From Lachnospiraceae bacterium (GTDB lineage Bacteria > Bacillota > Clostridia > Lachnospirales > Lachnospiraceae), in contig JAILNS010000005.1 of assembly GCA_024691305.1 (NCBI GenBank), forward strand, positions 151,773-215,772: DNA of 64,000 nucleotides, given 5' to 3'. Positions 26,960 to 35,922 of this stretch are shown piece by piece (the first letter of the stretch is position 1; each line of letters opens with the position of its first letter). The position numbers and the translations under genes are program-made. The notes under the pieces were generated by a model. That model was given only the letters and a program-made list of their open reading frames with translations, was not told where the DNA came from and ran no database searches.

Positions 26960-27880
26960 TTATTTTATATATTCTGCCTCTATTTCTTTGGCTCTTCGGT
27001 TTAAAAGCCTGTTTGCCGGTACATATATACCGTGCTTCTTTGCCAGTCTCATAAGAGTTCCCGAAAAAGCATCCACTTCACATGGTTTCTTATTTATCCT
27101 GTCCTGTGCCATGGAAGGCATCTGATCGGGATTTAGGGTTTTTATTATATCAACATACATATTAAGATCCGCTTCACTAAGCGCTATACCTTCTGCATTT
27201 GCAACAGAGATCACCTCACGCATTGCGGATATGAAGATGAGATTGGGTTCCTCGTCCTCCAAAACTCCTCTGTATGTCGTATCATATACCATGCATGTCT
27301 GATTGACTCCGACATTTAACATATATTTGCCCCACATACGATAAAGAATGTCTTCTTCCTCAACGTAAGCAAGTCCCGAACGTTTTAAGACATCTATCAC
27401 GGCATCCAGATTTTCTCTGCTGTCTCCCGGCTTTACACCTATATGCAGTTCACCACTTTGGCTGTAATTAAGCTCACTTCCGAATTTAACAGCATCCATC
27501 CCCTGGGCAACGGTATATATGAGTCTGTCCTTTCCATACCTTTCGGCGATCATATCTTCACTCGATATACCGTTCATCACAGACATTATCACAGTATCCC
27601 TGCCTATACTGCCTGCCATATCCTCTATTGCAGATTCAAGACCGGGATATTTTACTGCCACGACCACGAGGTCTGCTTCGGGCGCTTCATCTATGGGCAC
27701 CATATGAAATCTACACTCTTCCCCGTTACAGATATATTTTTGGTCTTTGTTCCTCTCATATCTGTCGCGGCTCATGATATAACATACATTTTCATATCCC
27801 AGTGTCTCGGTCATGCATTTTCCGTAAAGCATACCGAGTGCTCCAAGTCCTATGATATTTACTTTTTCGATCATCTTCAT
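26960..27880 (-). CDS. Ketopantoate reductase family protein (PanE/ApbA-like)
   Basis: A 306-residue NADPH-dependent 6-phosphogluconate-dehydrogenase-like fold. The nucleotide loop GLGALGMLYG is at about 11-20, VKYPGLESA holds the catalytic lysine region (about 76-84), and MWGKYMLNVGVNQTCMVYD (about 182-200) holds the conserved Lys and Asn. If it is PanE it makes pantoate for coenzyme A. The sugar-kinase and phosphatase neighbours give no support for that pathway, so a related 2-oxoacid reductase is possible. It starts 14 bases after the 1-phosphofructokinase-like gene. Confidence 0.85.
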   Translation of the reverse strand: MKMIEKVNIIGLGALGMLYGKCMTETLGYENVCYIMSRDRYERNKDQKYICNGEECRFHMVPIDEAPEADLVVVAVKYPGLESAIEDMAGSIGRDTVIMSVMNGISSEDMIAERYGKDRLIYTVAQGMDAVKFGSELNYSQSGELHIGVKPGDSRENLDAVIDVLKRSGLAYVEEEDILYRMWGKYMLNVGVNQTCMVYDTTYRGVLEDEEPNLIFISAMREVISVANAEGIALSEADLNMYVDIIKTLNPDQMPSMAQDRINKKPCEVDAFSGTLMRLAKKHGIYVPANRLLNRRAKEIEAEYIK

Positions 27881-27894
27881 ACGATCCTCTTTTC

Positions 27895-28806
27895 TTATGC
27901 ATGCAGGCCAAGGCCAAGCGCCGTTAATGTTCCTGCATGGACAGCCTTTTTTAAGGCATCTTCATATTTGTGGCTTCCGTAGAAATATTCCGCTATAAAT
28001 CCCGCAAGGAGGGAATCTCCGGCTCCGACAGTACTTACCACATTGCTCTTTGCCCTGTTATCCGTCCTGATATCGGGAATCCCTTCTTTGTATATCTCCA
28101 TGTTTTCCGTTACCATCAGTGCTCCGTACTCTCCCATGGATACAAGCACGTTTTTTACGCCTTCTTCAATAAGTCTTTTGGCATATGTTATGATCTCATC
28201 CCCGGTTATGGCATCTCCCGCCCCTGTTTTATACAGTCCCGCAAGCTCACAGAGATTTGGTTTTACCAAAAAAGGACCTGCTTTTGCGGCATTTTTAAGA
28301 AGCGGTCCGGATGCATCCACTATAGTATACACGTTCCTGTCTGCCAAAAAAGATACTATACCGGCATAAGCATTTTCATCGAAGCCCTCGCATACAGAGC
28401 CTGAGATCACAAGGATATCGCTTTTTTTAAGTTCACCGAGTTTATCATACAGCCTGTCGATATCCTCTTTTGATACGATCACACCTTTACCGTTTACCTC
28501 GGTCTCAAGCCCTCCGGCAGAAGATATCTTAACATTGATCCTTGAGCAGCCGCTCTCTGTAATCGTAAGATCAGACTTTATTCCCTTATCCTTAAGGCTC
28601 CTTTGAATCTCATCACCGGTAAAACCACCGATAAAACCTATTGCGGTGCTCTCTATACCAAGACTCTTTAACATAAGGGATACATTTATGCCTTTTCCGC
28701 CGGCACACATGTATTCTCCTTTGCTCCTGTTTAAGCCCCCGACCATAAGGGTATCAAGTTCCACATAATAATCTATTGATGGATTTAAAGTTAATGTATA
28801 TACCAT
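27895..28806 (-). CDS. PfkB-family sugar kinase, 1-phosphofructokinase type
   Basis: A ribokinase-superfamily kinase most like FruK/LacC, expected to phosphorylate fructose-1-phosphate or tagatose-6-phosphate. The N-terminus MVYTLTLNPSIDYYVEL is diagnostic. AGGKGINVSLMLKSLG (about 35-50) is the substrate region, and TVGAGDSLLAGF (about 254-265) carries the catalytic Asp and anion hole. The start is set at ATG 28806 (303 residues), with AAGGA upstream; the open frame adds 30 N-terminal residues that belong to intergenic and upstream sequence. No fructose PTS or FruR gene is adjacent, so the physiological sugar is unclear. Confidence 0.88.
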   Translation of the reverse strand: MVYTLTLNPSIDYYVELDTLMVGGLNRSKGEYMCAGGKGINVSLMLKSLGIESTAIGFIGGFTGDEIQRSLKDKGIKSDLTITESGCSRINVKISSAGGLETEVNGKGVIVSKEDIDRLYDKLGELKKSDILVISGSVCEGFDENAYAGIVSFLADRNVYTIVDASGPLLKNAAKAGPFLVKPNLCELAGLYKTGAGDAITGDEIITYAKRLIEEGVKNVLVSMGEYGALMVTENMEIYKEGIPDIRTDNRAKSNVVSTVGAGDSLLAGFIAEYFYGSHKYEDALKKAVHAGTLTALGLGLHA

Positions 28807-28825
28807 TCCCGTATCCTTATTCACA

Positions 28826-29617
28826 TCAATGCCGCTGGTCGGCGTTAGAATAAACCTCCGCAAACCTCGCAGAAAACGAAGGTTCCAGCCCCTCAAGAGT
28901 CAAATGCCTGATATCGCCCAGTTTCCATGCACGAAAAAGTGCATACCCCTGCTGTCTTTCTTCACTGTATACCTCACTCACGGAAGTGGGTGCAAGACAG
29001 GTTCCGTGCCACAGTCCAAACGGAGATACGTTCATCAGATGGCTTAAGATCACGCAGGTTACCCCAAAATGACAAAAAAACGCAAGCGTTCCCGTATATT
29101 CACGTTCAACTCTGTATCCCATTCCGTCCCTGACATATCCGTACCCTGCAAGAATATCATCTATCCCCTTGCAGACACCGTCATATTTATCGATTATATC
29201 CGTATCCCTGGCCAGTTTGGTATCTCGCCAGTCCCATGTTTCATAGTACTCGGGATGCCTGTTCAGATATGAAGGGACCATATCCCATACGATACGCTTG
29301 CGCAGACTGCCATCCGGCAGGACACTGTTTGGATACGCCTCAAGATATTCGGGCATTGCAGGCACATCTACCGTGGCATCAAATTCCCTGAGCCATCCGT
29401 AAGTTCTGTCTGCTACCGTGGAATCAACATCTAGCCCAAGCGCCCTAAGAGAATATCCGGCGGTATCACGAGCCCTTCCAAGCGGTGAAAGGTATACCTC
29501 ATCAATATTTAATTCCCGTATATGTGCTGCGAGTGCCCGGGCTTCCGATACTCCGATATCTGTCAGGGTATCGTTTGCATAATCGGGATCTCCGTGTCTT
29601 ATAAAAAGCAGTCTCAT
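28826..29617 (-). CDS. Histidine phosphatase family protein
   Basis: A 263-residue phosphoglycerate-mutase-like phosphatase. The catalytic motif LLFIRHGDPDY (R7-H8-G9) is at the N-terminus, the SPLGRARDTA segment has the second arginine, and FCHFGVTCVILSHLM carries the distal histidine. It is longer than typical 200-residue members because of an insertion around 90-170 (WLREFDATVDVPAMPEYL ...). Substrate unknown. It heads the possible transcript phosphatase - sugar kinase - reductase - XRE and is divergent from the thiT riboswitch unit. Confidence 0.86.
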   Translation of the reverse strand: MRLLFIRHGDPDYANDTLTDIGVSEARALAAHIRELNIDEVYLSPLGRARDTAGYSLRALGLDVDSTVADRTYGWLREFDATVDVPAMPEYLEAYPNSVLPDGSLRKRIVWDMVPSYLNRHPEYYETWDWRDTKLARDTDIIDKYDGVCKGIDDILAGYGYVRDGMGYRVEREYTGTLAFFCHFGVTCVILSHLMNVSPFGLWHGTCLAPTSVSEVYSEERQQGYALFRAWKLGDIRHLTLEGLEPSFSARFAEVYSNADQRH

Positions 29618-29639
29618 TGATCCTGTTCCTTTTCTTCTG

Positions 29640-29668
29640 TTGACAATACTTAAGAACGGCTATATATT
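29640..29668 (+). promoter_or_regulatory. Sigma-A promoter of the thiT riboswitch transcript
   Basis: TTGACA (29640-29645, perfect), a 17-base spacer and TATATT (29663-29668). Transcription should start near 29675, about seven bases before the aptamer. Confidence 0.8.
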
Positions 29669-29681
29669 ATGATTTGTAATT

Positions 29682-29764
29682 TTGCTAGGGGTGCGCGTGC
29701 GCTGAGAGTGGATATTTCCTGACCCTCATCACCTGAACCGGACAATGCCGGCGTAGGGAAGCAA
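29682..29764 (+). ncRNA. TPP (THI-box) riboswitch aptamer
   Basis: A conserved THI element: P1 TTGCT (29682-29686) pairs with AGCAA (29760-29764). AGGGGTGC, CTGAGAGT, GACCCTCATCACCTGA and the CCGGACAATGCCGG arm followed by CGTAGGGAAGC are all at their expected places. It binds thiamine pyrophosphate and controls the thiamine transporter downstream. Confidence 0.95.
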
Positions 29765-29796
29765 CTGACAATTCACTGTGTCTTGTCAATGTCACC

Positions 29797-29813
29797 CCTC
29801 CTATATAAGGAGG
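29797..29813 (+). promoter_or_regulatory. Hairpin masking the thiT ribosome site (riboswitch expression platform)
   Basis: CCTCCT (29797-29802) pairs perfectly with AGGAGG (29808-29813), the thiT Shine-Dalgarno seven bases before ATG 29821. Seven A/T bases (ATTTTTT) follow, so the same hairpin could also terminate transcription. The overlapping CACCCCT (29793-29799) is exactly complementary to AGGGGTG (29687-29693) of the aptamer, giving an alternative pairing that frees the ribosome site. Confidence 0.75.
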
Positions 29814-29820
29814 ATTTTTT

Positions 29821-30393
29821 ATGTCTGAAACACAATCAACCAAAACAACTTTCAATCCAAAGGTCTTAACCTTCACCGCTGCCTGTCTGGCACTCGGCTT
29901 TGCACTGAGTTTCGTTAAACTCTTCCACTTCCCGTGGGGAGGATCGATCACTCTGTGCTCAATGCTTCCGATCGCACTCATAGGATACTTTTTCGGTCCC
30001 TATGTAGGATTCGTCGGAGCCTTTGTTTACGGTATCCTTCAGTTCTTTCAGGGCGGTGCGTATTTCTTAAGCCCTCTTCAGGTCTGCCTTGATTACTTTG
30101 TTGCTTTTGCGGCTCTGGGCGTATCCGGCTTTTTCAAAAACAAAAAGAACGGTCTGCTTATCGGCTATATCATCGGTATTCTCATAAGAGGCGCCCTTCA
30201 TGCACTCGGAGGATATCTCTACTGGATGGAATATATGCCCGAAGAATTCCCCAAAAGCCTGGCTGCCGTATATCCGATCGTATATAACTACGCATACATC
30301 ATAGGTGAGGGCATCATTACGGTGATCGTGATCAGTCTTCCGCCGGTCAAAAATGCCATCAACCGGATAAAAACTATGGCGACACAACAGTAA
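29821..30393 (+). CDS. thiT: ECF thiamine transporter substrate-binding protein ThiT
   Basis: ThiT is the thiamine-specific S-component of an energy-coupling-factor transporter; it needs the shared EcfAA'T module encoded elsewhere. The 190 residues contain about six membrane helices. The first helix has the ALGFALSFVKLF motif region that docks to EcfT, and the family signature region WGGSITLCSMLPIALIGY (about 39-56) and FFQGGAYFLSPLQVCLDY (about 75-92) is intact. The TPP riboswitch upstream confirms the substrate assignment. The 3' end overlaps the convergent membrane-protein gene by 20 bases. Confidence 0.96.
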   Translation: MSETQSTKTTFNPKVLTFTAACLALGFALSFVKLFHFPWGGSITLCSMLPIALIGYFFGPYVGFVGAFVYGILQFFQGGAYFLSPLQVCLDYFVAFAALGVSGFFKNKKNGLLIGYIIGILIRGALHALGGYLYWMEYMPEEFPKSLAAVYPIVYNYAYIIGEGIITVIVISLPPVKNAINRIKTMATQQ

Positions 30394-31939
30394 TACTGTT
30401 TTTATTGAAATAATTGGACAATTCAATATTTTGCCAATAACCCTCTTCGCCGGGGATGTTACCCACCTCTTCTTTAAAAAGGAGATAGGGCTTGGCATCC
30501 TCGGTGTAAGCTCTTATCGTAACATCACTTTGTGTCTCATCGGAAAGGATCTCCAGCCTTTCCATGCTCTGCTCATAATATCTGGACGCTTCCCCGTTTA
30601 ATATGGATCTGACTGCCGAGATTGTGACAAATTCATTCTTATCGGCACAGAATACAAATATGATGATGATCATTACTGCAAAGAATGCGATGGTCTTATT
30701 CAAAGAATTACCTGTAAGTTCAAACAGATTTTTTAAAAAATTTGCCAGCCCTTCTTTTGATCTGCTAACAGAATACAGATACCCCAAGTCATTACAAATA
30801 TTGATAAATATGATAACAAATTCGGCTATATATACAATATTTGCGATACGACTCGGAACATCTTCACTCATTGCATAAAATGTAGGCGTAAACATTGCTG
30901 CAAATACACAAATACTGATGATCCCCATAAAGATCGGGTGAAGATATTGTTTTTTAGTCTTCGATGATATATAAGCTGCAACCGGTATTATGAGCATTAC
31001 TCCAAAAACAGTCATAGGGGATAACCAACTGACAGCGTGAGTAATACCCCATAGGAATGACTCAAATATCGCTTTTACGGGGGTCATCTGTACCGAAGCT
31101 GCCTGTCTTTGAGCATTACCGGGTGCGGTGATATTGATCATATATCCTATAAACGTAATAAATTCCGGGATCAAAAAAATGATCTTTTCTCTTTTGTAAC
31201 CGGATAATCCTAACTTTGCGAATAAACCATTATCTTTCTTAGCAGCAAACTGACCGCATACTATAACAAGAATATGAATTCCCATCAGTATACATGCCTG
31301 TAATCCGGTTATGAGATTACCGCCTCCGACTACGATACCAAGCAGTGATGCAACAACAATAGTCATTACTCTTATTTTGGTACGATCACTGTGCATTCCA
31401 TGTAGTATAAGGGCTATCTCAAAAAACAGTACAGATTCCATAAATGCATAATGTAAAGACCCGTTGAACCAGAAAATTGCCTCCAACGGAACCGGAAGAG
31501 TCTGGATTACCGTAAAAATAAGGATCATATTCATTATCCCCGTGAGATATTTATCCTTAACTCCCATGCAATCGGAAACCACGGTATGCACAAGGGCTGT
31601 TATCGAACCGATTATCATAGAGGATAATATAAAAGGAACCGGAAAATACAGATTTATATCCCACACTCCCGGGAAAAAAGACATTAAAAAAACAGAAGAA
31701 TATGTAGCCTGCTTTGCATAGAAATAAAACTCCACCTGTTCACAGGCAGCCTTGAATACTTCTCTTATGGAATGTGTAGTTATCCACGCATTATGCGTCA
31801 TGGCTCCAAAATAAAAGTCATCCAAAGACAGCACCTCATATCTTCCCATATACCATATCGGAAGGATCGATGCCGCAAAGAAAACAAACATTATAATATA
31901 TATTATTTTTAATGATTTATTTTTATCCCTGTTATTCAT
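30374..31939 (-). CDS. DUF6056-like polytopic membrane protein
   Basis: A 521-residue protein with about eleven membrane helices. After the first helix comes YEVLSLDDFYFGAMTHNAW (acidic DDF motif at about 37-41) and an outward loop ending in QATYSSVFLMSFFPG. This is the layout of the DUF6056 group and of GT-C-type glycosyltransferases, where an early acidic motif marks the catalytic loop. The family match is from memory. Its neighbour GtrA (13 bases upstream) supports a role in moving or adding lipid-linked sugars at the cell surface. The last 80 residues are extracytoplasmic. Confidence 0.7.
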   Translation of the reverse strand: MNNRDKNKSLKIIYIIMFVFFAASILPIWYMGRYEVLSLDDFYFGAMTHNAWITTHSIREVFKAACEQVEFYFYAKQATYSSVFLMSFFPGVWDINLYFPVPFILSSMIIGSITALVHTVVSDCMGVKDKYLTGIMNMILIFTVIQTLPVPLEAIFWFNGSLHYAFMESVLFFEIALILHGMHSDRTKIRVMTIVVASLLGIVVGGGNLITGLQACILMGIHILVIVCGQFAAKKDNGLFAKLGLSGYKREKIIFLIPEFITFIGYMINITAPGNAQRQAASVQMTPVKAIFESFLWGITHAVSWLSPMTVFGVMLIIPVAAYISSKTKKQYLHPIFMGIISICVFAAMFTPTFYAMSEDVPSRIANIVYIAEFVIIFINICNDLGYLYSVSRSKEGLANFLKNLFELTGNSLNKTIAFFAVMIIIIFVFCADKNEFVTISAVRSILNGEASRYYEQSMERLEILSDETQSDVTIRAYTEDAKPYLLFKEEVGNIPGEEGYWQNIELSNYFNKNSITVVSP

Positions 31940-31952
31940 ATGACTCTAAGTA

Positions 31953-32459
31953 TTATTCCGGTTTTTTTCTGAAAACGATCAGTTTACTGAAGATATAATT
32001 GGCGATCACCACGATCACTGCTGTCACGATCGTAGCAACATAGAAATTGACATGCATAAGAGTGTCCAGTATGAGCATGCACAAAAACTCAAGAAACAGG
32101 GTGGATATCCTTGATAAGACAAACTTTCCGGCTTCGGGAAGCATCGGTGCATCGCTCTTAAACACATATGCTCTGTTTGTAAAAAAGGCAAATATCACTC
32201 CGGCGGTCCAGTCTATAAAGGTAAGAACACCGGTTTCAAACGAATTGTGTTCCACTGCACCGCGGTACAGGATGAGATTTGCGAGAAATTTACATGTCCA
32301 TGCAACGACCGTTGTCATCCCGCCCACTACAAGATAAGTTATGATCTCCTCGTATTTTACGTACAGTTCATGTATTTTGGGCCAGCGGTTAAGCCAGTTT
32401 TCAAATCTTTCTTCCAGATTTTTTCTTTTGGGTTTTTGAGTATCACACGGGGTCTTCAT
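31953..32459 (-). CDS. GtrA-family membrane protein
   Basis: A 168-residue GtrA/DPMS-type protein with four membrane helices, proposed in this family to flip or transfer undecaprenyl-phosphate-linked sugars. The core is EEIITYLVVGGMTTVVAWTC (about 38-57), followed by the FTNRAYVFKS motif (about 97-106) and a last helix ending in NYIFSKLIVFRKK. The basic N-terminus ([20 protein letters not shown]) is cytosolic. It overlaps the potassium-channel gene by 17 bases and precedes the DUF6056-like gene, so these three are one transcript. Confidence 0.9.
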   Translation of the reverse strand: MKTPCDTQKPKRKNLEERFENWLNRWPKIHELYVKYEEIITYLVVGGMTTVVAWTCKFLANLILYRGAVEHNSFETGVLTFIDWTAGVIFAFFTNRAYVFKSDAPMLPEAGKFVLSRISTLFLEFLCMLILDTLMHVNFYVATIVTAVIVVIANYIFSKLIVFRKKPE

Positions 32460-33393
32460 AATATACCAGAGTATCTCCTATCTTGATCGTTATATCGTCG
32501 GTAGGTATCACGACCGTACCGTCACGTATGATAACAAGGGGAGCGATCCCAAAATCATTCCATAACTTTACGACACTTAAGCCTTCTATGCCCGATCCGG
32601 GGGTTACATTTAATGCGATCGTTCCCTTTCCCTTACGTGATTCTTTTTGGATAATATTGTACTGCTCAACAAATCCTGCGGAAATGATACCTGTAGGTAT
32701 CGCAACAACCCCGACACCGAGTATGGAAATTATTACCGCAAGTATCTTACCGGGTATCGTTATCGGATATATATCACCGTATCCTATGGTAAGAACCGTG
32801 GAAATACTCCACCATAAAGCGGAAAATGCATTGTCAAACACATCGGGCTGTGCATCGTGTTCTGCAGAATACATGCATAAAGAAGCTGCCAGAAGTAATA
32901 AAAGAAGTATGAACAGTGATGAAAAGATCTGGTTTTTCTTATTCTTTAAAACAGAAGTTATGACATTAAATGAATCATAATTGGTATTTATCCTGAACAG
33001 ATGGAATATCCTTACAACTCTGAGCATCCTGAATACGACCGCTCCGGATAAAAAGAAAAACGGAAGTATGGTGAACAGATCGATCACACCGTCATAACTT
33101 TTCATGAATTTCCATACGGCGCGTGTCCTGGTCAACTCGGGATACAGAAGCGGTGCCGTCCATATCCTGAGCACATATTCTATGATAAAAAAAACAACGC
33201 ATACGATCTCGAACGTTCTGAAAAGTTCGTTATATGCGGATAATTGCTCAAACGTCTCTAAGATCATGACAATGATATTGCTCACGACCATAAAAACAAG
33301 CGTATAGTCAAAGGCTCGGCTTGCTATGTCCGAGCCTTGTCCTATCTGAATGATATCAAATACTCTTTTACGTGCTTTCTTAAGAGTGTTTAT
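32443..33393 (-). CDS. Voltage-gated-type potassium channel, apparent AUA start
   Basis: A six-helix ion channel of the Kv/ion-transport superfamily: helices S1-S3, an arginine-bearing S4 ([13 protein letters not shown]), the pore helix and the TIGYGD filter, then S6 and a C-terminal TrkA-C-like domain ([20 protein letters not shown]). It gates K+ across the cytoplasmic membrane. The first ATG is at 33291, but the frame is open upstream and encodes [20 protein letters not shown], which matches the usual N-terminus of this family, including the beginning of S1. No ATG, GTG or TTG exists in that extension. The only start with a ribosome site is ATA at 33391-33393, seven bases after GGAGG and overlapping the pgi TAA. 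I give that limit (316 residues); a conservative start is 33291 (282 residues). Confidence 0.72.
   Translation of the reverse strand: MNTLKKARKRVFDIIQIGQGSDIASRAFDYTLVFMVVSNIIVMILETFEQLSAYNELFRTFEIVCVVFFIIEYVLRIWTAPLLYPELTRTRAVWKFMKSYDGVIDLFTILPFFFLSGAVVFRMLRVVRIFHLFRINTNYDSFNVITSVLKNKKNQIFSSLFILLLLLLAASLCMYSAEHDAQPDVFDNAFSALWWSISTVLTIGYGDIYPITIPGKILAVIISILGVGVVAIPTGIISAGFVEQYNIIQKESRKGKGTIALNVTPGSGIEGLSVVKLWNDFGIAPLVIIRDGTVVIPTDDITIKIGDTLVYYEDPV
33311..33338. terminator. Hairpin between pgi and the channel gene
   Basis: AAGGCTCGG (33311-33319 side) and CCGAGCCTT (ending 33338) form a perfect nine-pair stem with a ten-base loop. No T-run follows directly on either strand; a TTTTT lies about 14 bases past it on the minus strand. 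It could act as a pause or weak pgi terminator, yet it also lies inside the likely channel coding sequence. Confidence 0.4.
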
Positions 33394-34736
33394 AACCTTG
33401 CCTCCAGCGCTTTCTTCTGCTCTTCATATCCGGGTTTTCCAAGAAGTGCGAACATGTTCTTCTTATAACTCTCAACACCGGGCTGATTGAACGGATTGAC
33501 TCCGAGGATATATCCGCTCACGCCGCATGCAAACTCAAAGAAGTAGAACAATTCTCCGAGGTAATACTCATTGACCTCAGGCAGTGTTATAACAAAGTTA
33601 GGAACATTTCCGTCCGTATGCGCAAGTACGGTACCCATCATTGCGGATTTATTTACAAAATCAACGGTCTTTCCCGCAAGATAGTTAAGTCCGTCAAGAT
33701 CCACGGGCTCACGGCCGATCAGGATCTCTTCACGTGATTTTTCGATCATGAGAACGGTCTCAAAAAGGATACGGTTTCCGTCCTGAATGTACTGACCCAT
33801 AGAGTGAAGGTCTGTTGTTAAGTCAACGCTTGCCGGGAATATACCCTTTCCGTCCTTGCCTTCCGACTCTCCGTAAAGCTGTTTCCACCACTCACATACA
33901 TAATGATAGCAGGGACCGTAGTTTGCGAGTATCTCTATTTCCTTACCCTGTTCTCTCATGATATTACGAAGAACAGCATACTGCATTGCATCATTATCTT
34001 TGAAATCATTTTCTATCGCCATGCGTCTGCCTTCTGCGGCACCCTGCATGAGCTTATCGATATTTGCACCGCTGACTGCGATGGGAAGAAGACCTACCGC
34101 TGTAAGTACGGAGAAACGTCCTCCTACATCATCCGGAACTACAAAGGTCTCATAACCTTCTTCGGTAGCAAGGTTCTTAAGTGCTCCTCTTTCCTTATCT
34201 GTAGTAGCATAGATCCTCTTTGCTGCTCCTTCTTTGCCGTATTTCTTCTCAAGAAGCTCCTTGAAGATCCTGAAAGCGATCGCAGGCTCCGTCGTAGTAC
34301 CCGACTTGGAAATTATATTTACCGAGAAATCCCTGTCTCCGATAACATCAATAAGATGTCTCATATATGTAGAACCAATGCAGTGTCCCGCAAAATATAT
34401 CTCGGGAGTCTTACGTATGGACTTATCCACCTGGTTATAGAAGCTGTGACGCAAAAACTCGATAGCCGCTCTGGATCCCAGATACGATCCGCCGATACCT
34501 ATAACGATAAGTACATCGGAATCGGATTTGATCTTTTCCGCTGCTTTTTTGATGCGGTCAAACTCTTCCTTATCGTAATTTACGGGAAGATCTATCCATC
34601 CGAGGAAATCATTTCCCGCACCGCTTTTTGAAAGAAGTGTCTCCTTAGCCTTATCTGCAGCCTTGGCCATCTTCTTGATCTCGGCGTCGCTTACAAAACC
34701 CGATGCCTTTGAGTAATCAAATACTAATTTATCCAT
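33390..34736 (-). CDS. pgi: Glucose-6-phosphate isomerase
   Basis: Interconverts glucose-6-phosphate and fructose-6-phosphate in cytosolic glycolysis. Family marks are [18 protein letters not shown] (about 78-95), [20 protein letters not shown] (about 144-163, the phosphate loop), the [19 protein letters not shown] region, and the C-terminal catalytic lysine segment [15 protein letters not shown]. At 448 residues it is the short Firmicute form. The start is ATG 34736, eight bases after GGAGGT; the GTG three codons upstream is too close to that site. It appears to be transcribed from its own promoter. The channel gene follows and overlaps its stop. Confidence 0.97.
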   Translation of the reverse strand: MDKLVFDYSKASGFVSDAEIKKMAKAADKAKETLLSKSGAGNDFLGWIDLPVNYDKEEFDRIKKAAEKIKSDSDVLIVIGIGGSYLGSRAAIEFLRHSFYNQVDKSIRKTPEIYFAGHCIGSTYMRHLIDVIGDRDFSVNIISKSGTTTEPAIAFRIFKELLEKKYGKEGAAKRIYATTDKERGALKNLATEEGYETFVVPDDVGGRFSVLTAVGLLPIAVSGANIDKLMQGAAEGRRMAIENDFKDNDAMQYAVLRNIMREQGKEIEILANYGPCYHYVCEWWKQLYGESEGKDGKGIFPASVDLTTDLHSMGQYIQDGNRILFETVLMIEKSREEILIGREPVDLDGLNYLAGKTVDFVNKSAMMGTVLAHTDGNVPNFVITLPEVNEYYLGELFYFFEFACGVSGYILGVNPFNQPGVESYKKNMFALLGKPGYEEQKKALEARL

Positions 34737-34760
34737 AGTCTCCACCTCCGTTGTTGTGAG

Positions 34761-34786
34761 AACTTACTTTTCAATCGTAGTAAGTT
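34761..34786. promoter_or_regulatory. Inverted repeat in the pgi leader, possible operator
   Basis: AACTTAC (34761-34767) and GTAAGTT (34780-34786) are perfect inverted copies. On the minus strand they lie just after a TTGAAC - 17 bases - TAAACT promoter-like pair, so this could be an operator or a leader hairpin controlling pgi. Confidence 0.35.
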
Positions 34787-34813
34787 TAACAAATTTAGCA
34801 CTATTGTTCAACT

Positions 34814-35881
34814 TTACTCCGGATAATACTCAAGTATATATTCACTCTCTATCTTCTCCGAAAGTTCATACATACCGGTAAGTATGCTGTCTATATTTTC
34901 CTCGGTTATCTTATCCTTGCCTTCCATAAGGGAATCGCAGATATACTTATTGATATCCTTGGAAAAATGTATGGTATCCATATAGTTATCAAGATTAGTG
35001 ATTATATCCTTATCGTCCTGATAATAGCAGACCGATACATTATCGTATTTTATCAGTTCCTCTATACATATCCGTTCCGCGGACAGTACCGCATCTCTTT
35101 CACCGTTCCTGTAGGCATTGTCCCACCAGCACATGGAATACGGAGAAAAAAAGAATAAAAATTCAGTCTCGGGATGTGCGGTGACCATTTCTGTAAGGAG
35201 TTTTGTATTCTCAACCGCAAGCTCATCATACATATGCTCATCTTCCATGGGAGCTGCCTCGGGCAGTCTTTCATACATCGTCATGCACATAAGATGATGA
35301 AACGTCTTCCACTGTGCCCAGTTATAGGAATCTTTTTCGTCATAACCGGAAAATGACTTGGCTATCATAAAAGGGATCTTTTCCATGAGCACATCTTTAT
35401 TTAGCAGGTATTTCCAGTCATTAAGCGGATTGTCATCATACAGATATGTGGGACACCCGGTGGATTCGTAAGTGGTTTCGATCGGAGAATACAGACTTGA
35501 AGGATCTATATTATAAAAAACATACTTAATATCATGTTTTTCAAAGGCTATATCCATCAGATACTTAAGATCCGCAGTAGCTCCGTACGAGCGTATAGCC
35601 TTGATGGAAGTACAGCCAAACCCCTCATCGAACCATCCGTTATTGAAATTCTCGCATACGCTGCTGCCTACGATGACCGCATCATAATCAAAATTCTTTA
35701 ACGTGCCGACACATTGATATTCCTTATCGTTAAGAACGGCTTTAAGGTGCGGGAGCGGCTTATGATATATGTAGAAAGGATCAAAAAGCACTATTATCCC
35801 CACTATCACCGCACATACTGCGATAACGGATAAGAAAAATATCTTTATGAACTTTACGGGATCATTATTTAATCTGTCCAT
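34814..35881 (-). CDS. Membrane-anchored SGNH/AlgX-like hydrolase partner of MBOAT
   Basis: A 355-residue protein with an N-terminal membrane anchor (about 10-33) and an outward SGNH-like domain. The serine motif reads AVIVGSSVCENF (G72-S73-S74), and the distal DTIHFS segment near residue 308 supplies the Asp/His pair. A middle part (FYNIDPSSLYSPIETTYEST) resembles AlgJ/AlgX/DltD-like acyl-transfer partners. It follows the MBOAT gene by 41 bases. Together they should acylate (often acetylate) an extracellular polysaccharide or other envelope polymer. The target is not known. Confidence 0.78.
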   Translation of the reverse strand: MDRLNNDPVKFIKIFFLSVIAVCAVIVGIIVLFDPFYIYHKPLPHLKAVLNDKEYQCVGTLKNFDYDAVIVGSSVCENFNNGWFDEGFGCTSIKAIRSYGATADLKYLMDIAFEKHDIKYVFYNIDPSSLYSPIETTYESTGCPTYLYDDNPLNDWKYLLNKDVLMEKIPFMIAKSFSGYDEKDSYNWAQWKTFHHLMCMTMYERLPEAAPMEDEHMYDELAVENTKLLTEMVTAHPETEFLFFFSPYSMCWWDNAYRNGERDAVLSAERICIEELIKYDNVSVCYYQDDKDIITNLDNYMDTIHFSKDINKYICDSLMEGKDKITEENIDSILTGMYELSEKIESEYILEYYPE

Positions 35882-35922
35882 TGTTTTTGAAGTTATAAAA
35901 CGTCGTTACTTATCGGGATCTG

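Noticed and set aside
33311..33338. Hairpin as proof that pgi ends in a normal terminator and that the channel starts at 33291
   Set aside because: No T-run follows the stem and the same DNA encodes a stretch that resembles the channel family N-terminus, so I kept it only as a possible pause site.
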